Shown: piece by piece, positions 9,376 to 18,613 of the stretch | Layout: each line of letters starts with the position of its first letter | Position numbering within the stretch: the stretch's first letter is position 1 | DNA from: an uncultured Prevotellaceae bacterium | Lineage (GTDB): Bacteria > Bacteroidota > Bacteroidia > Bacteroidales > Bacteroidaceae | Direction: 5' to 3' | NCBI GenBank assembly: GCA_902776545.1 | Contig: CACYQO010000035.1 | Location: forward strand, 1-64,000 | Length of the DNA stretch: 64,000 nucleotides | Position numbers and translations under genes: made by a program | The notes under the pieces: generated by a model | The model's database searches: none | Seen by the model: the letters and a program-made list of their open reading frames with translations, nothing else | Told to the model about the DNA's origin: nothing

Positions 9376-10260
9376 TTACTTCTTTGACTCTGCTTGATCA
9401 CGTTTACCCAAAATTTTCTCAGCCATCTTCAACATGGGCGGGCCAATAAACTTACCGTCCTTAACAGCGACACCCTTACCCTCTGCTTTTGCCTCTTCGG
9501 TTAGTTGTACCATTTCTTCTGCCCATGCAATTTCTTCTTCGGATGGTGAAAAATACTGATTTACTAATGGTAATTCTTTAGGATTGAGCACCAACATACC
9601 CTCAAATCCAAGATTCTTGGAAAGAATAAGATTCTTCTCCAAATCTTCCAGGTCATGTACCTTGATATGAACTGTATCTATTGGAAGTACACCTGTTGCA
9701 CGGGCAGCATTTACAATAGCGTTGCGTGCATAGAATATGCTCTGACCTTCAGGATCGTGCTTACCGCCAAGGTCTGTCACATAATCCTCACAACCAAAGG
9801 CAACAGCAACTACTCGGGTGCATGCGGTGCAGATTTCCTTGATCTCCACAATTGCACCAGCAGTCTCAATGAGCGGAATCAACTTAAACGTTCCAACAGG
9901 TATATTCTTTTCATACTCAATAGTCTCAAGGAGCTTACCAACGAAATATACGTCTTCCTCCTTTGTGCTCTTAGGATACATGAATCCAGTAATACCAGGA
10001 ATAGTGAGCTGATAGAGGTCTTTCAGAAGCTCACCGCTCTCGCGGTCATTAACACGAGGGAATATCAATTTACCTTGAACTTCAGGCCTATTTACAAACT
10101 CCTTAATATTATTGCGAGCCTGTTGCTTGTCTACTACAGGCACAGAATCTTCAATATCTAGCAATAACACATCAGCATCCCTGCGAAGTGAACTATCCAA
10201 CAATTTCTGATTATGCGCAGGAACAAACATCAAACTGCGCATCAAATAATTTTTTTCCAT
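9376..10260 (-). CDS. HpcH/HpaI aldolase, CitE-like CoA-ester lyase
   Basis: This 294-residue TIM-barrel protein belongs to the CitE/malyl-CoA lyase family: RSLMFVPAHN (8-17), LLLDIEDSV (32-40), LIPLIETAGAI with the metal Glu, and VAFGCEDYVTDLGG with the conserved Glu and Asp. Stand-alone CitE homologues cleave or form (S)-malyl-, citramalyl- or beta-methylmalyl-CoA, not citrate, because the CitDF partners are absent here as well. Its start overlaps the MaoC stop by one base. Inside a capsule operon it may make a hydroxyacyl-CoA used to decorate a sugar; this is inferred. Confidence 0.85.
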   Translation of the reverse strand: MEKNYLMRSLMFVPAHNQKLLDSSLRRDADVLLLDIEDSVPVVDKQQARNNIKEFVNRPEVQGKLIFPRVNDRESGELLKDLYQLTIPGITGFMYPKSTKEEDVYFVGKLLETIEYEKNIPVGTFKLIPLIETAGAIVEIKEICTACTRVVAVAFGCEDYVTDLGGKHDPEGQSIFYARNAIVNAARATGVLPIDTVHIKVHDLEDLEKNLILSKNLGFEGMLVLNPKELPLVNQYFSPSEEEIAWAEEMVQLTEEAKAEGKGVAVKDGKFIGPPMLKMAEKILGKRDQAESKK

Positions 10261-10730
10261 TATTTTATTTTTATGTCTCTTTTCTTAACAAGAACATTAC
10301 GACGGAAGGAGATGACATCCTCGCCGCGCTGATTATAACCAATGGTCTCAACATAAATAATACCACGGTCTGGTTTTGATTTTGACTCGCGTTTGCTGAT
10401 GATACGAGTACGTGCATAGATAGTATCCCCAATAAAGGTTGGAGCCAGATGCTTAACGTCCTCATAACCAAGGTTGGCAATAGCCTTACCGCTAATATCA
10501 GGCACTGTCATACCTACTACCAACGAAAACACTAATGTACCTACCACAAGTGGCTGACCATGTTGGTTATGACTGGCATAGTCCACATTAGTATGTACAG
10601 GGTGATGGTTCATCGTCAAGAGCGAGAAAAAATTATTATCACTCTCGAAAATGGTCTTGGAAAGAGCATGTTTTATCTCTTCTCCCTCTTCAAACTCTTC
10701 AAAATATAATCCTAATACAGACTGATTCAT
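10260..10730 (-). CDS. MaoC-family (R)-enoyl-CoA hydratase
   Basis: The 156-residue protein is a single hot-dog domain of the MaoC type, with HPVHTNVDYA in the place of the catalytic Asp/His loop and G(T/S)LVFSLVVGM in the central helix. MaoC hydratases interconvert trans-2-enoyl-CoA (or mesaconyl-CoA) and (R)-3-hydroxyacyl-CoA. The gene is translationally coupled to the CitE homologue. Malyl-CoA/mesaconyl-CoA chemistry pairs the same two folds in other pathways. One base separates it from the acetyltransferase gene upstream. It is unusual in a polysaccharide operon. Confidence 0.85.
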   Translation of the reverse strand: MNQSVLGLYFEEFEEGEEIKHALSKTIFESDNNFFSLLTMNHHPVHTNVDYASHNQHGQPLVVGTLVFSLVVGMTVPDISGKAIANLGYEDVKHLAPTFIGDTIYARTRIISKRESKSKPDRGIIYVETIGYNQRGEDVISFRRNVLVKKRDIKIK

Positions 10731-10731
10731 A

Positions 10732-11409
10732 TTACCTTACTACATGATTAAGTTGTTCCTTCTCTTTAGCAGGATTGCCAAAGGCAATGGCACCATCATG
10801 CAGGCTCTTTGTAACATTGGAAGCCATACCAACGATACAGTCATTGCCAATAGTCAACTCGTTGCGCAAGCAACTGTTAAGACCCACAAAATTCCTATCA
10901 CCAATATGCAAGCCGCTTCCTACACATACCTGCGCTGCAAAGAAATTGCTATTGCCTAAGGTTGTGTCGTGTCCTATCAATGTGCCAGAATTGAAGGTGT
11001 TAAAGTTACCAATTACCGCATTGCTATTGATGACACCATTAGCTAACACAACGTTACCATAGCCCATCTTGGCACTACCTGCCATATAAGCAAAGGGATG
11101 GATGAAGTTTGTGTATTTCTCCAAAGGGAGGTCTATTCTATCCCTCCAACCACAACGCTCTGCTATTGCATCCGGGCGGTACAACTGGAAAATGAACTTT
11201 ACATCATCGTACTTCAGATACTTCTTTTTCATTTCCTCATAGTCCTGGAACAAGATGGGGCGACCCAAGACTTCTGTCATAGAAGGATCCCAAAATGCAA
11301 AACCAAGAAACTCTGCATCGTAATTACATTTCTCTATAGCATGAATCAGCTGCTCAGCAATGACCACGGCGGTTCCTTTGCCGCCAATCATAATTATTTT
11401 TTCTTTCAT
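10732..11409 (-). CDS. NeuD/PglD-like sugar O/N-acyltransferase (left-handed beta-helix)
   Basis: The 225-residue protein has an N-terminal PglD-type domain (IIMIGGKGTAVVIAEQL at the start) and then hexapeptide repeats from about residue 105 (GNVVLANGVINSNAVIGNFN) forming a left-handed beta-helix, with a loop His (GHDTT) in the acceptor position. PglD/NeuD proteins acylate UDP-4-amino sugars or sialic acids from acyl-CoA. With the aminotransferases just upstream it probably N-acylates a 4-amino-6-deoxy sugar. It abuts the DegT gene (11409) and the MaoC gene. Confidence 0.85.
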   Translation of the reverse strand: MKEKIIMIGGKGTAVVIAEQLIHAIEKCNYDAEFLGFAFWDPSMTEVLGRPILFQDYEEMKKKYLKYDDVKFIFQLYRPDAIAERCGWRDRIDLPLEKYTNFIHPFAYMAGSAKMGYGNVVLANGVINSNAVIGNFNTFNSGTLIGHDTTLGNSNFFAAQVCVGSGLHIGDRNFVGLNSCLRNELTIGNDCIVGMASNVTKSLHDGAIAFGNPAKEKEQLNHVVR

Positions 11410-12416
11410 TATTGTAACAATTTTATTATTTCATCCATTTCTTTTCTACCATATCGTTGGTCAATTATTAGGGAGAGTTCCTCTCTATACATTTGATCAC
11501 CTCGTTTTATATTCAATCCATCTAAAGGCCAATGAACAGGACAGAATATTTCTTGCTTGAACATCGCCTTACGAACAGCGTCTCGGTTCTTCAATACGAT
11601 AGGTATGAAAAGTGGAACATGATTTTCTGTAAGAGATAGTAGTGGGCTTATACCTATTTTCTTTAATTGCTCTATTAGATACTGTGCATTATTGACTCTT
11701 CGAACTTTTACCCTCTCTTCATCAACGTAAGAATATAACTTCTCTGCAATAAGGCTCATGCCGCACTCTAATTCATCATCTATAAGAGATTCTCCTTTCT
11801 CAAACATCTCTAAATAAATGTTATCATTGAAGTTACCCTCTCTCATTGATTTCAACAGTGCTGCAGCTGCCTTATATTGTCCAAACATATTTGGTCTCTC
11901 AACTTTAGGCAGATTGTGCTTTGTCTTAACCAACCCACCATCAGGTACGGCAAAGGTCTTACGCAAACTTGTGAATTTAAAATCCACATCACCAAGAGGT
12001 TTCTTAAACTCGTAATAGGCCTGTACATCGTCCTCTATGACAATGGCCTTCTCGTCTATACTACGAATCGTATTTATCTGCGAACTTAAATCTTTCAGCC
12101 CATAATAGTTGATCAGCAGTACGACAGAACCTTTCTTATACAATTCCGAGAAACTTTTCTCCTCCAATTCCAACTGTTCATCAATTGTATAAAAGGAATA
12201 ATCAAGTCCAAGTTTTTGCACAGGTACAAGAACAGAACTGCACAAATAATCTGGCAGTAGAACTGAGGTTACACCTTTTTCTTGTTTCTGATACTTCAAT
12301 ATCTGGAACAAAGCAGCACGTCCTGATGAATAAGCATATACATCAGGACTCTCTAAATGCCAGTTTTCAGCATTCAGAATGTCCGTGACTGCTATTGGAA
12401 ACTCGCCGCCTATCAT
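11409..12416 (-). CDS. DegT/DnrJ/EryC1-like PLP-dependent enzyme
   Basis: This 335-residue fold-type I PLP protein has AYSSGRAALFQILKY near 28-42, the VIEDDVQAYYE segment carrying the PLP Asp, and a lysine in SLRKTFAVPDGG as the likely internal aldimine site. It is shorter than typical sugar aminotransferases (about 370-400 residues) and divergent, and similar proteins sit in Bacteroidetes capsule loci without known function. It could be a second aminotransferase or a sugar-modifying variant. The start is 9 bases after the LegC gene stop. Confidence 0.7.
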   Translation of the reverse strand: MIGGEFPIAVTDILNAENWHLESPDVYAYSSGRAALFQILKYQKQEKGVTSVLLPDYLCSSVLVPVQKLGLDYSFYTIDEQLELEEKSFSELYKKGSVVLLINYYGLKDLSSQINTIRSIDEKAIVIEDDVQAYYEFKKPLGDVDFKFTSLRKTFAVPDGGLVKTKHNLPKVERPNMFGQYKAAAALLKSMREGNFNDNIYLEMFEKGESLIDDELECGMSLIAEKLYSYVDEERVKVRRVNNAQYLIEQLKKIGISPLLSLTENHVPLFIPIVLKNRDAVRKAMFKQEIFCPVHWPLDGLNIKRGDQMYREELSLIIDQRYGRKEMDEIIKLLQ

Positions 12417-12425
12417 AAATCAAAA

Positions 12426-13625
12426 TTATAGACTACGTACACTACTTGGAATGTTAACAACACGGTCAGCAAAGAAGATGGTATTCTCCAACCCGTCATT
12501 TTCACAATTCTCAAACATGGGGAGCCTGTTCATGAGTTCCCATATAGGTCGAGTCATCACGCCATTATCGTTGGTTTCCTGTAAGAACTCCAACTGTTTG
12601 TCATGGTCTGGCAGGATAACTACATTTAGCCAATAGTTAGAGAAGCAATTCTCAGGTTCTGTAAAGAATTCAATACCATCCATATTCTTGAAATATTCTG
12701 CGTATGCAGCAGCAGTAGCACGCTTATCTGCCACATAAGCATCAAGGTTCTCCAACTGAGCACAGCCAAGGGCTGCATTGATATTGGGCATACGGTAGTT
12801 ATAGCCAATATGGTCGTGGTGGAACTCCCAGCGGTGAGGTATCTTTGCCTGTGTCGTGATATGCTTGGCGTATGCGCCCAGTTCTTCATCATTGAAAAGC
12901 ATCATACCGCCACCACCAGTGGTGATGGTCTTATTGCCATTGAAGCTGATTGCTCCTATCTTACCAAAAGTACCGGTGTGTTTGCCTTTGTATTTGGAAC
13001 CAATGCTTTCAGCTGCATCTTCTACCAATTCAATATACCACTCTTTGCAGAGTTCCGCAATTCCCTCAATGCGTACAGGATGACCAAAGGTATGCATGGG
13101 TACACATGCTTTGATTCTACGACCTGTATTCTTGTTGTAGCAGGCATACTCATCCTCTTGGAAAGCAAAATCGTGGCTCTTATCCAATTCATTGATACGG
13201 GAGTTCTTACGCACCTCTGCATTCTTTTGTAGCCACTCCTTCATAGCATCAGGAGACAAGCCCATTGTTGAACGGTCAACATCAAGGAATACTGGATAAG
13301 CGCCAATGTAACTCAAAGCATTACAAGTAGCAATGAAAGTCAATGCCTGCGTTAGAACCTCATCATCACGTTTTACACCCACGAGCATTAAACTCATATG
13401 GAGCGCATTGGTACCGCTTACACATACAACGGCGCGCTTTGCGCCTGTATATGCAGCCATGTCCTCTTCAAAGCGGTCAACAAACTTACCTACAGAACTT
13501 ACGAACGTTGTATCAATACACTCGTTGAGATATTTCTTCTCATTACCAATGAACTTTGGAACACTCAACGGTACATTCTGTAATCCATAGAGGTCTTTTA
13601 TAAAATCAATTGTTTTCTTGTACAT
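12426..13625 (-). CDS. LegC-type nucleotide-sugar aminotransferase (DegT family)
   Basis: From the Met at 13625 the protein is 399 residues. It contains GTNALHMSLM (71-80), the PLP Asp in VEDAAESIGS (201-210) and the Schiff-base Lys232 in FNGNKTITTGGGG, the LegC/PglE-like signature with four glycines. A longer in-frame start at 13700 would overlap the upstream dehydrogenase gene and add a non-homologous 25 residues, so 13625 is preferred; this leaves a 40-base gap. It should aminate the 4-keto sugar made by a 4,6-dehydratase in the same operon, feeding the PglD-like acyltransferase. Confidence 0.85.
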   Translation of the reverse strand: MYKKTIDFIKDLYGLQNVPLSVPKFIGNEKKYLNECIDTTFVSSVGKFVDRFEEDMAAYTGAKRAVVCVSGTNALHMSLMLVGVKRDDEVLTQALTFIATCNALSYIGAYPVFLDVDRSTMGLSPDAMKEWLQKNAEVRKNSRINELDKSHDFAFQEDEYACYNKNTGRRIKACVPMHTFGHPVRIEGIAELCKEWYIELVEDAAESIGSKYKGKHTGTFGKIGAISFNGNKTITTGGGGMMLFNDEELGAYAKHITTQAKIPHRWEFHHDHIGYNYRMPNINAALGCAQLENLDAYVADKRATAAAYAEYFKNMDGIEFFTEPENCFSNYWLNVVILPDHDKQLEFLQETNDNGVMTRPIWELMNRLPMFENCENDGLENTIFFADRVVNIPSSVRSL

Positions 13626-13665
13626 AATCACAAAAGCGATTAAATAATAAAGCAACGACTGTTTT

Positions 13666-14421
13666 TTATATATGCTCTTCCACTCCACGGAAATGCACAT
13701 TCAGTTCATGGAGGTGCTCCAACAAAGTTCCAAGAGGTGTACCCTTTGTCATCTCTGAAAAGGCATTCACGTCCTTTGGGAAGCACTTGCCACCATAACC
13801 GTACTTGCCATCGGGACCAGGTACGTAGGTATGGGTGTCATTGATATAGCCAGAAAGGAGGATACCTGTATGCACCTTGCGCCAGTCTGCACCCATCTGC
13901 TCGCAGTACTCACGGCAGGCATTAAAATAGGTCACTTTATAGGCTCCGAAAACATTGTGCATATACTTAGTCAACTCAGCCTCTAATGGAGTCATCACTG
14001 TGAACTTCTTACCCACAAAAATCTTGGTTAGCAGTTCGTGAGCACCAGTGAACACCATAGTCTGCTTTTTAAAGTCCTCGATGTGGGTACGTTCTGTCAG
14101 GAACTCGGGCATGTAGTGTACCTTATGGCCAGTTTCCTTAGAAAGTCTGTCACTGGTGCCAGGCAGAATGGTAGTACGAACGAACACTGGCACATCAGGC
14201 AGGTTTGTAATCAATTCTTTCATCAATGTCAAATCCTGTGTGCCATCATCCTCTGTAGGAACATGGATCTGCAGGAAAGCAATGTCTATGTTACTTAGGT
14301 CATCATTGTATCCCTTGTAAGGGTCGCTGATGAACAGTTTACACTCTGGGTTGTTGTGTTCCAACCAATCTTTGAGGGCTCCACCGACGAAACCACATCC
14401 AATAATTCCAACGTTAATCAT
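13666..14421 (-). CDS. Short nucleotide-sugar dehydrogenase (UDP-Glc/GDP-Man DH family), two-domain
   Basis: This 251-residue member of the UDPG/MGDP dehydrogenase family keeps the NAD motif IIGCGFVGG (6-14), the catalytic Glu in PEFLTE (105-110), a Lys in AELTKYMHN (148-156) and the nucleophilic Cys213 in YGGKCFPKD. It stops right after the central domain, so the C-terminal UDP-binding domain is missing, and the N-terminal domain is also shortened; usual family length is about 430. It is followed by a good start for the aminotransferase. It may be a natural short variant, not a pseudogene, because the frame is open and all catalytic residues remain. Confidence 0.75.
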   Translation of the reverse strand: MINVGIIGCGFVGGALKDWLEHNNPECKLFISDPYKGYNDDLSNIDIAFLQIHVPTEDDGTQDLTLMKELITNLPDVPVFVRTTILPGTSDRLSKETGHKVHYMPEFLTERTHIEDFKKQTMVFTGAHELLTKIFVGKKFTVMTPLEAELTKYMHNVFGAYKVTYFNACREYCEQMGADWRKVHTGILLSGYINDTHTYVPGPDGKYGYGGKCFPKDVNAFSEMTKGTPLGTLLEHLHELNVHFRGVEEHI

Positions 14422-14484
14422 ATTATTTTCAGTAAAATTTTAATCATTTTTTTAACTACCGGTTCTTGATGAGATAGTTAGATA

Positions 14485-14652
14485 CTACCCGCAATCTTTA
14501 CGCGAATATTTTCCAGCCGTTATCGCTTTAGTTATTGCATCATTCATCACGACAAACTCTGCCTGCATCTTCACGGTGATGATGTGTGTAGATTCCTGAC
14601 CATAACAGAATCCTACTACAAAGAGCTGTATTAAAACGCATAGAATGAACAT
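14485..14652 (-). CDS. Possible small secreted peptide (55 aa), doubtful
   Basis: In the 278-base gap between a GT2 gene and the dehydrogenase, a minus-strand frame beginning with Met at 14652 encodes MFILCVLIQLFVVGFCYG, a plausible signal peptide, followed by about 37 residues ending KYSRKDCG. The orientation matches the operon. No homology or domain is recognised and the gap is AT-rich, so this may be chance. Confidence 0.25.
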   Translation of the reverse strand: MFILCVLIQLFVVGFCYGQESTHIITVKMQAEFVVMNDAITKAITAGKYSRKDCG

Positions 14653-14699
14653 GTATACTTGGCAACTAAACGACGAAACTATCAACCGACTAAACTCCT

Positions 14700-15989
14700 T
14701 CAGTCAATCTCTGGTAAACTTTCCACCTTATAGTTCCTCGTATTCATCACTGTATTGAACGACCGTTTCATAACACGGAACAACTCCTTTACAGATAACA
14801 TATTATAGACCCTGTATGCGAAGTTACAAGCTAACGATGCATCATAGATATTCTCCATCCCCACTTCTTTACCCGCGAACATCACTGAACGCTTCGTTAC
14901 AATAAAGCCAGAAAAAGCACTGGTACGAACCACCTTACGCTTTGTTTTCTTATACAATTCATCATAGAGCGACAACAAGTCGTGTTGCTTGGCTATTTCA
15001 CGAAGTATTTTTAGTTCACGAATCAGTACCTCGTTCTCCCATTGTCCTTTCACAAATATCGAGAATGTAACACGCAAAAGGTCTTCCCATTTAAACATCG
15101 CAAATTTACCCGGCCATCCTGGCAGGTCGCGGGCGGTCAGCAGGTAATCTGCTGTCATCAACGTCTGGAGTGGACTGTATGGTTGCGACGCGAGTTCTTT
15201 ATGCATCGTCCTACGGATATTGTCATTAAAGAACTCCTGTGCCTCTTTCTTTGACTGCTCGTCCTTACGCTGGTAGTTCAGTCCTTGCGACTTCTTGCTG
15301 TTTCCAGCAATAGCTAGAGGTTCGTCAGTGAAGATATACTTCTCTACTTCACCAGCCAACACCACACCACTAAAACCGTCTGGCGTAGGACAATAATAGA
15401 AATAGCCATCTGGTGTACGGCTCTTCACCCTGTCAACAAGCTCAGTAGAGGCAACCCCCTGCATATAGAACATCGGGCACTCAGGTATTTGGTAACTAAA
15501 CGTTTGGGCAATCTTGTTCAGAAAATCCTCTGACTTTACCCAGCGATACCCTTTCCCCTTGACTTTTGGAATAATAAAGCGAGATGTATCCTTATCGTCC
15601 ATTGCATAGGTAAACAAAGGCGTACGCCAACACATCAGTTGGGTCCCCGTTTCTTTAATGATTTCATTCATTCGCCAAAAGCATCCAGGAACCAGTCCAT
15701 CGTCACCCCCCAATGCCATCACAAAACCAGGGCGTACGGCGGATAACGCACTCTCAAAATTTTCTCGCATTCCAACATGTTTCTCGTGTGCTATCAACTT
15801 AATACGAGGATCTTTCTTCTGTAACTCCCGAATCATTTCCACAGAGTTGTCGTCCGAGCAGTCATCAGCCACAATAAACTCACAATTAGGATAGTCCTGT
15901 ATCATACAGGTCCGAAGGGTATGTATCAAGTATTCCGCACGATTTTTCTGCGGAATAATTACAGTAAAAAGAGGATATCGTTCTTGCAT
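14700..15989 (-). CDS. Glycosyltransferase family 2
   Basis: The 429-residue protein has an N-terminal GT-A domain, FTVIIPQKNRAEYLI (8-22), CEFIVADDCSDD (36-47) and MALGGDDG with D96-D97 as the metal motif, followed by a roughly 200-residue C-terminal region without a recognised domain. It should add one sugar to the repeat unit. It lies 16 bases after the GT4 gene stop in the same operon. Donor and linkage are unknown. Confidence 0.88.
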   Translation of the reverse strand: MQERYPLFTVIIPQKNRAEYLIHTLRTCMIQDYPNCEFIVADDCSDDNSVEMIRELQKKDPRIKLIAHEKHVGMRENFESALSAVRPGFVMALGGDDGLVPGCFWRMNEIIKETGTQLMCWRTPLFTYAMDDKDTSRFIIPKVKGKGYRWVKSEDFLNKIAQTFSYQIPECPMFYMQGVASTELVDRVKSRTPDGYFYYCPTPDGFSGVVLAGEVEKYIFTDEPLAIAGNSKKSQGLNYQRKDEQSKKEAQEFFNDNIRRTMHKELASQPYSPLQTLMTADYLLTARDLPGWPGKFAMFKWEDLLRVTFSIFVKGQWENEVLIRELKILREIAKQHDLLSLYDELYKKTKRKVVRTSAFSGFIVTKRSVMFAGKEVGMENIYDASLACNFAYRVYNMLSVKELFRVMKRSFNTVMNTRNYKVESLPEID

Positions 15990-16005
15990 TATTGTACTCT
16001 AAAAA

Positions 16006-17223
16006 TTATTGTTTTAACAGTTTCTCGTAAGCATCAATGTATTGCATAGCCATTAATTTAGGACTATATTTTTCCTTCGCCTTGTCAGATATTTTTCGAT
16101 GGTTAAAGTCAATGGTCAGCATTTCCTCAAGGGCTTTTGCCAAAGCTGGCGTGTCAGCCTGTTCAACAAAGCGAGAGTACTCGGGAATGGATATTGATTC
16201 AGGGCCACCAGCCTTAAACCCCACCACCGGGGTTCCACAACAAAGAGACTCTGCCGTGACCATAGAGAATGTTTCCTTGCGTGAAACCAGAACCGTTAGA
16301 TTAGCCCCCGAATATAATTGTGCCAACTCATTCTGATCTTTTGCCTTGCCCCACAAATAAATATTTGCTGGTAAGTCTTCTGTATTGGAAGAACTTGTGG
16401 AAACAACAACAAATTGCTGTTTAGGCATCATTTTTGCCAACTCTACCATATACCACCCTCCTTTTACATCACCCTTATTCAAAGGATTAAAAGCAGCTGT
16501 CACCCAAACGATATATGGTTTGTCACCCAAACGTTCCTTGACTACAGCTACTTCTTCGTGCCTGTAAAATGTATTGACATCAAGTCCATTAAGTGTAACA
16601 CTACAGTCAAATCCCTTCGTGATTGGTGACTGGTAGAACCTGTCTCGCGTCCATGGAGAAACTGCTGTAAAAGCAAGATTCTCCGGTTTGAAATAGGAGA
16701 ATGCCTTTTGCATAAGCTTCCAATTCCTATGAGTATTCCCGCACACATAAGCGCCACCTGTTGCATAAAATTTGTTGGGACAATTGCGACATTGATTTGT
16801 CTGCCAGTTCATACAGTCGTAAGCGTAACCACAGGAACCCGTGAAATACAACTCTGCATGATTGGTAATTATTGTTTTAATTCTGTTTTGACCTAACCAC
16901 CGCAGCAAATAATATAAGTTAATGTAATTGCAATGGAGTAAATGTAAATTTACTATATCCGGCTTTTCTTTTTCAATAAATTGAATCAAACGCATGGCGG
17001 CTTTTGTACTTCCACGGAAACGAGATACTCCAAATCTGTGAAGTCGCCAATAAAACTTCTGCTCAGAGGGCTTACAAAAAACCATAACTTTATCGGAACC
17101 ATAGCTTTTGCCTGCCGCAACGCAGGCTGTATGCCCTTGCCGCTCGAATTCATTTTTTAAATCGCGGGCAATAAAGCCTGTACTACCCCAATTATATACC
17201 CAATTAACTATCAGTATTTTCAT
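16006..17223 (-). CDS. Glycosyltransferase family 4 (GT-B) with Cys cluster
   Basis: The 405-residue GT-B protein has the C-terminal GT4 donor site SRKETFSMVTAESLCCG (about 310-328) and an acceptor half with KPDIVNLHLLHCNY. After NHAELYFTGS comes a four-cysteine cluster, C131, C137, C145 and C148, with the pattern of a metal-binding loop seen in a subset of capsule GT4 enzymes. It is cytoplasmic or membrane-peripheral and probably retaining. It is 9 bases downstream of the polymerase-like gene. Confidence 0.9.
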   Translation of the reverse strand: MKILIVNWVYNWGSTGFIARDLKNEFERQGHTACVAAGKSYGSDKVMVFCKPSEQKFYWRLHRFGVSRFRGSTKAAMRLIQFIEKEKPDIVNLHLLHCNYINLYYLLRWLGQNRIKTIITNHAELYFTGSCGYAYDCMNWQTNQCRNCPNKFYATGGAYVCGNTHRNWKLMQKAFSYFKPENLAFTAVSPWTRDRFYQSPITKGFDCSVTLNGLDVNTFYRHEEVAVVKERLGDKPYIVWVTAAFNPLNKGDVKGGWYMVELAKMMPKQQFVVVSTSSSNTEDLPANIYLWGKAKDQNELAQLYSGANLTVLVSRKETFSMVTAESLCCGTPVVGFKAGGPESISIPEYSRFVEQADTPALAKALEEMLTIDFNHRKISDKAKEKYSPKLMAMQYIDAYEKLLKQ

Positions 17224-17232
17224 AAGATAATA

Positions 17233-18483
17233 TTAAGAAGATTTCCATCCATTATTTGATAGCGTACTTGTTTTTGAAAATGATGATTCTCGTTTTAGAA
17301 ACTCCAAAGAGGATATATATAAAAAAAGAAGTGCATGAAGAAACATAACAGAATAACCACGGTATACAAAAAGAGCGACAATAATAAAAAGCCAAAGCCC
17401 TAGATATGAGTATTTAATTTTAAGCCCTCTGACCAAGAACCACACATACGCTATAAACGCCAGAAGACCATAGCGCATAATATATGCCCGTGAATCGACC
17501 GATGCACCAAAATCAAATCGACTAATAAAATCTTCTCGATATCCAAAAAGAACATTATCCGAATTCCAAAAATCAGTACTCCATACTTTCCTCAATTCAT
17601 CATTTGCTCTGTTATAACCTGACAATCTTCCGTCTTCAATACTTAGACGACTACCTATCATCGTATTCACTACATTATCTGATTCTGTATTTAGATATAA
17701 AAATAACCCCACAAAACTCACCACAAGTAATAAATAATACCATTTACCACGTCCTTTCTGCGCCATATATGGAATGAGAGCAATAAAAAAGAAAAGCCAG
17801 CCAGCCAATGAAAAAGAAGCAAATAGAGAAACGAGATATATCTTGTTATGAAACTTACGCAAGTTAAACCTATATAGAAAGAGCATTATGACACACAAGC
17901 AAGCAATATAACCTGGCTCTAGAAAGATTGAACAAAAGCGAGGAACGAGACTCGCCGTAATATGAGTATTCCTAATAAAAACAAAATAATTATCAAATTC
18001 ATATGTCGTTTCTCCAGGTGCATCCAAATGAACATGAGGCAATGGCATTCCTGCAAGATGTAAATACCAAAAAAGCAATGAAATACCCAAAATCCAGTAA
18101 AACATTTTATTAAATGATGCCAAGGTAGCGATTCGTAATTCCTGGCTAGCGCACATAAATACAAAGAAGGGTACACAGCAAATGAAGGTGGTCAAGAATG
18201 CATTGAAATTACCCACTGTTCCCAACATGGCGGCAACCATCAATACTAAAAAAATGCCGAAGTCCCTTGCTTTGAAACAAAAAGACCTAGGAGAAAAAGC
18301 ATAAGATAGTGTGGATAATACTATATCTAATGCGATCAAAACATGCTGGTCTACATAGAAATATACAAACCATGGCCTCAACGAAATGAGCATCAATAGA
18401 TTAAACATTAAGATGCTCTTACGTTGAGAAGATATTGGAGAATATGATATGTTTGAAAGCTCCATAATTAAGAGTTGATACAT
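17233..18483 (-). CDS. Wzy-like polysaccharide polymerase
   Basis: This 416-residue, strongly hydrophobic protein has about ten predicted membrane segments from residue 25 on, and a large polar loop about residues 255-320 (SRLSIEDGRLSGYNRANDE). This is the layout of O-antigen/capsule polymerases and EpsG-like proteins, which have little sequence conservation. Position next to the flippase and glycosyltransferases supports the role of joining repeat units at the periplasmic face. A ligase of the WaaL type is an alternative but less likely inside the operon. AT content is higher than in neighbouring genes, as usual for wzy. Confidence 0.7.
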   Translation of the reverse strand: MYQLLIMELSNISYSPISSQRKSILMFNLLMLISLRPWFVYFYVDQHVLIALDIVLSTLSYAFSPRSFCFKARDFGIFLVLMVAAMLGTVGNFNAFLTTFICCVPFFVFMCASQELRIATLASFNKMFYWILGISLLFWYLHLAGMPLPHVHLDAPGETTYEFDNYFVFIRNTHITASLVPRFCSIFLEPGYIACLCVIMLFLYRFNLRKFHNKIYLVSLFASFSLAGWLFFFIALIPYMAQKGRGKWYYLLLVVSFVGLFLYLNTESDNVVNTMIGSRLSIEDGRLSGYNRANDELRKVWSTDFWNSDNVLFGYREDFISRFDFGASVDSRAYIMRYGLLAFIAYVWFLVRGLKIKYSYLGLWLFIIVALFVYRGYSVMFLHALLFLYISSLEFLKRESSFSKTSTLSNNGWKSS

Positions 18484-18613
18484 GAATTGTTTTAATAAAC
18501 TGTTATATTTTATTACAGAAATAGAGTCAATAATTTATCTCATTACATCATAATATATAATGATTATATTATTGAGTTCTGAGATTCTCTTCATACTATT
18601 CAACCAGCCGCAC

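Noticed and set aside
7196-13625. Complete legionaminic acid pathway
   Set aside because: LegC- and PtmE-like genes are present, but the key synthase (LegI/NeuB), CMP-transferase and hydrolysing epimerase are not found in the window.
18484-18613. Possible promoter or small gene in the gap between the Wzy-like and Wzx genes
   Set aside because: Only AT-rich sequence is present, with no TAnnTTTG box and no ORF of useful length.
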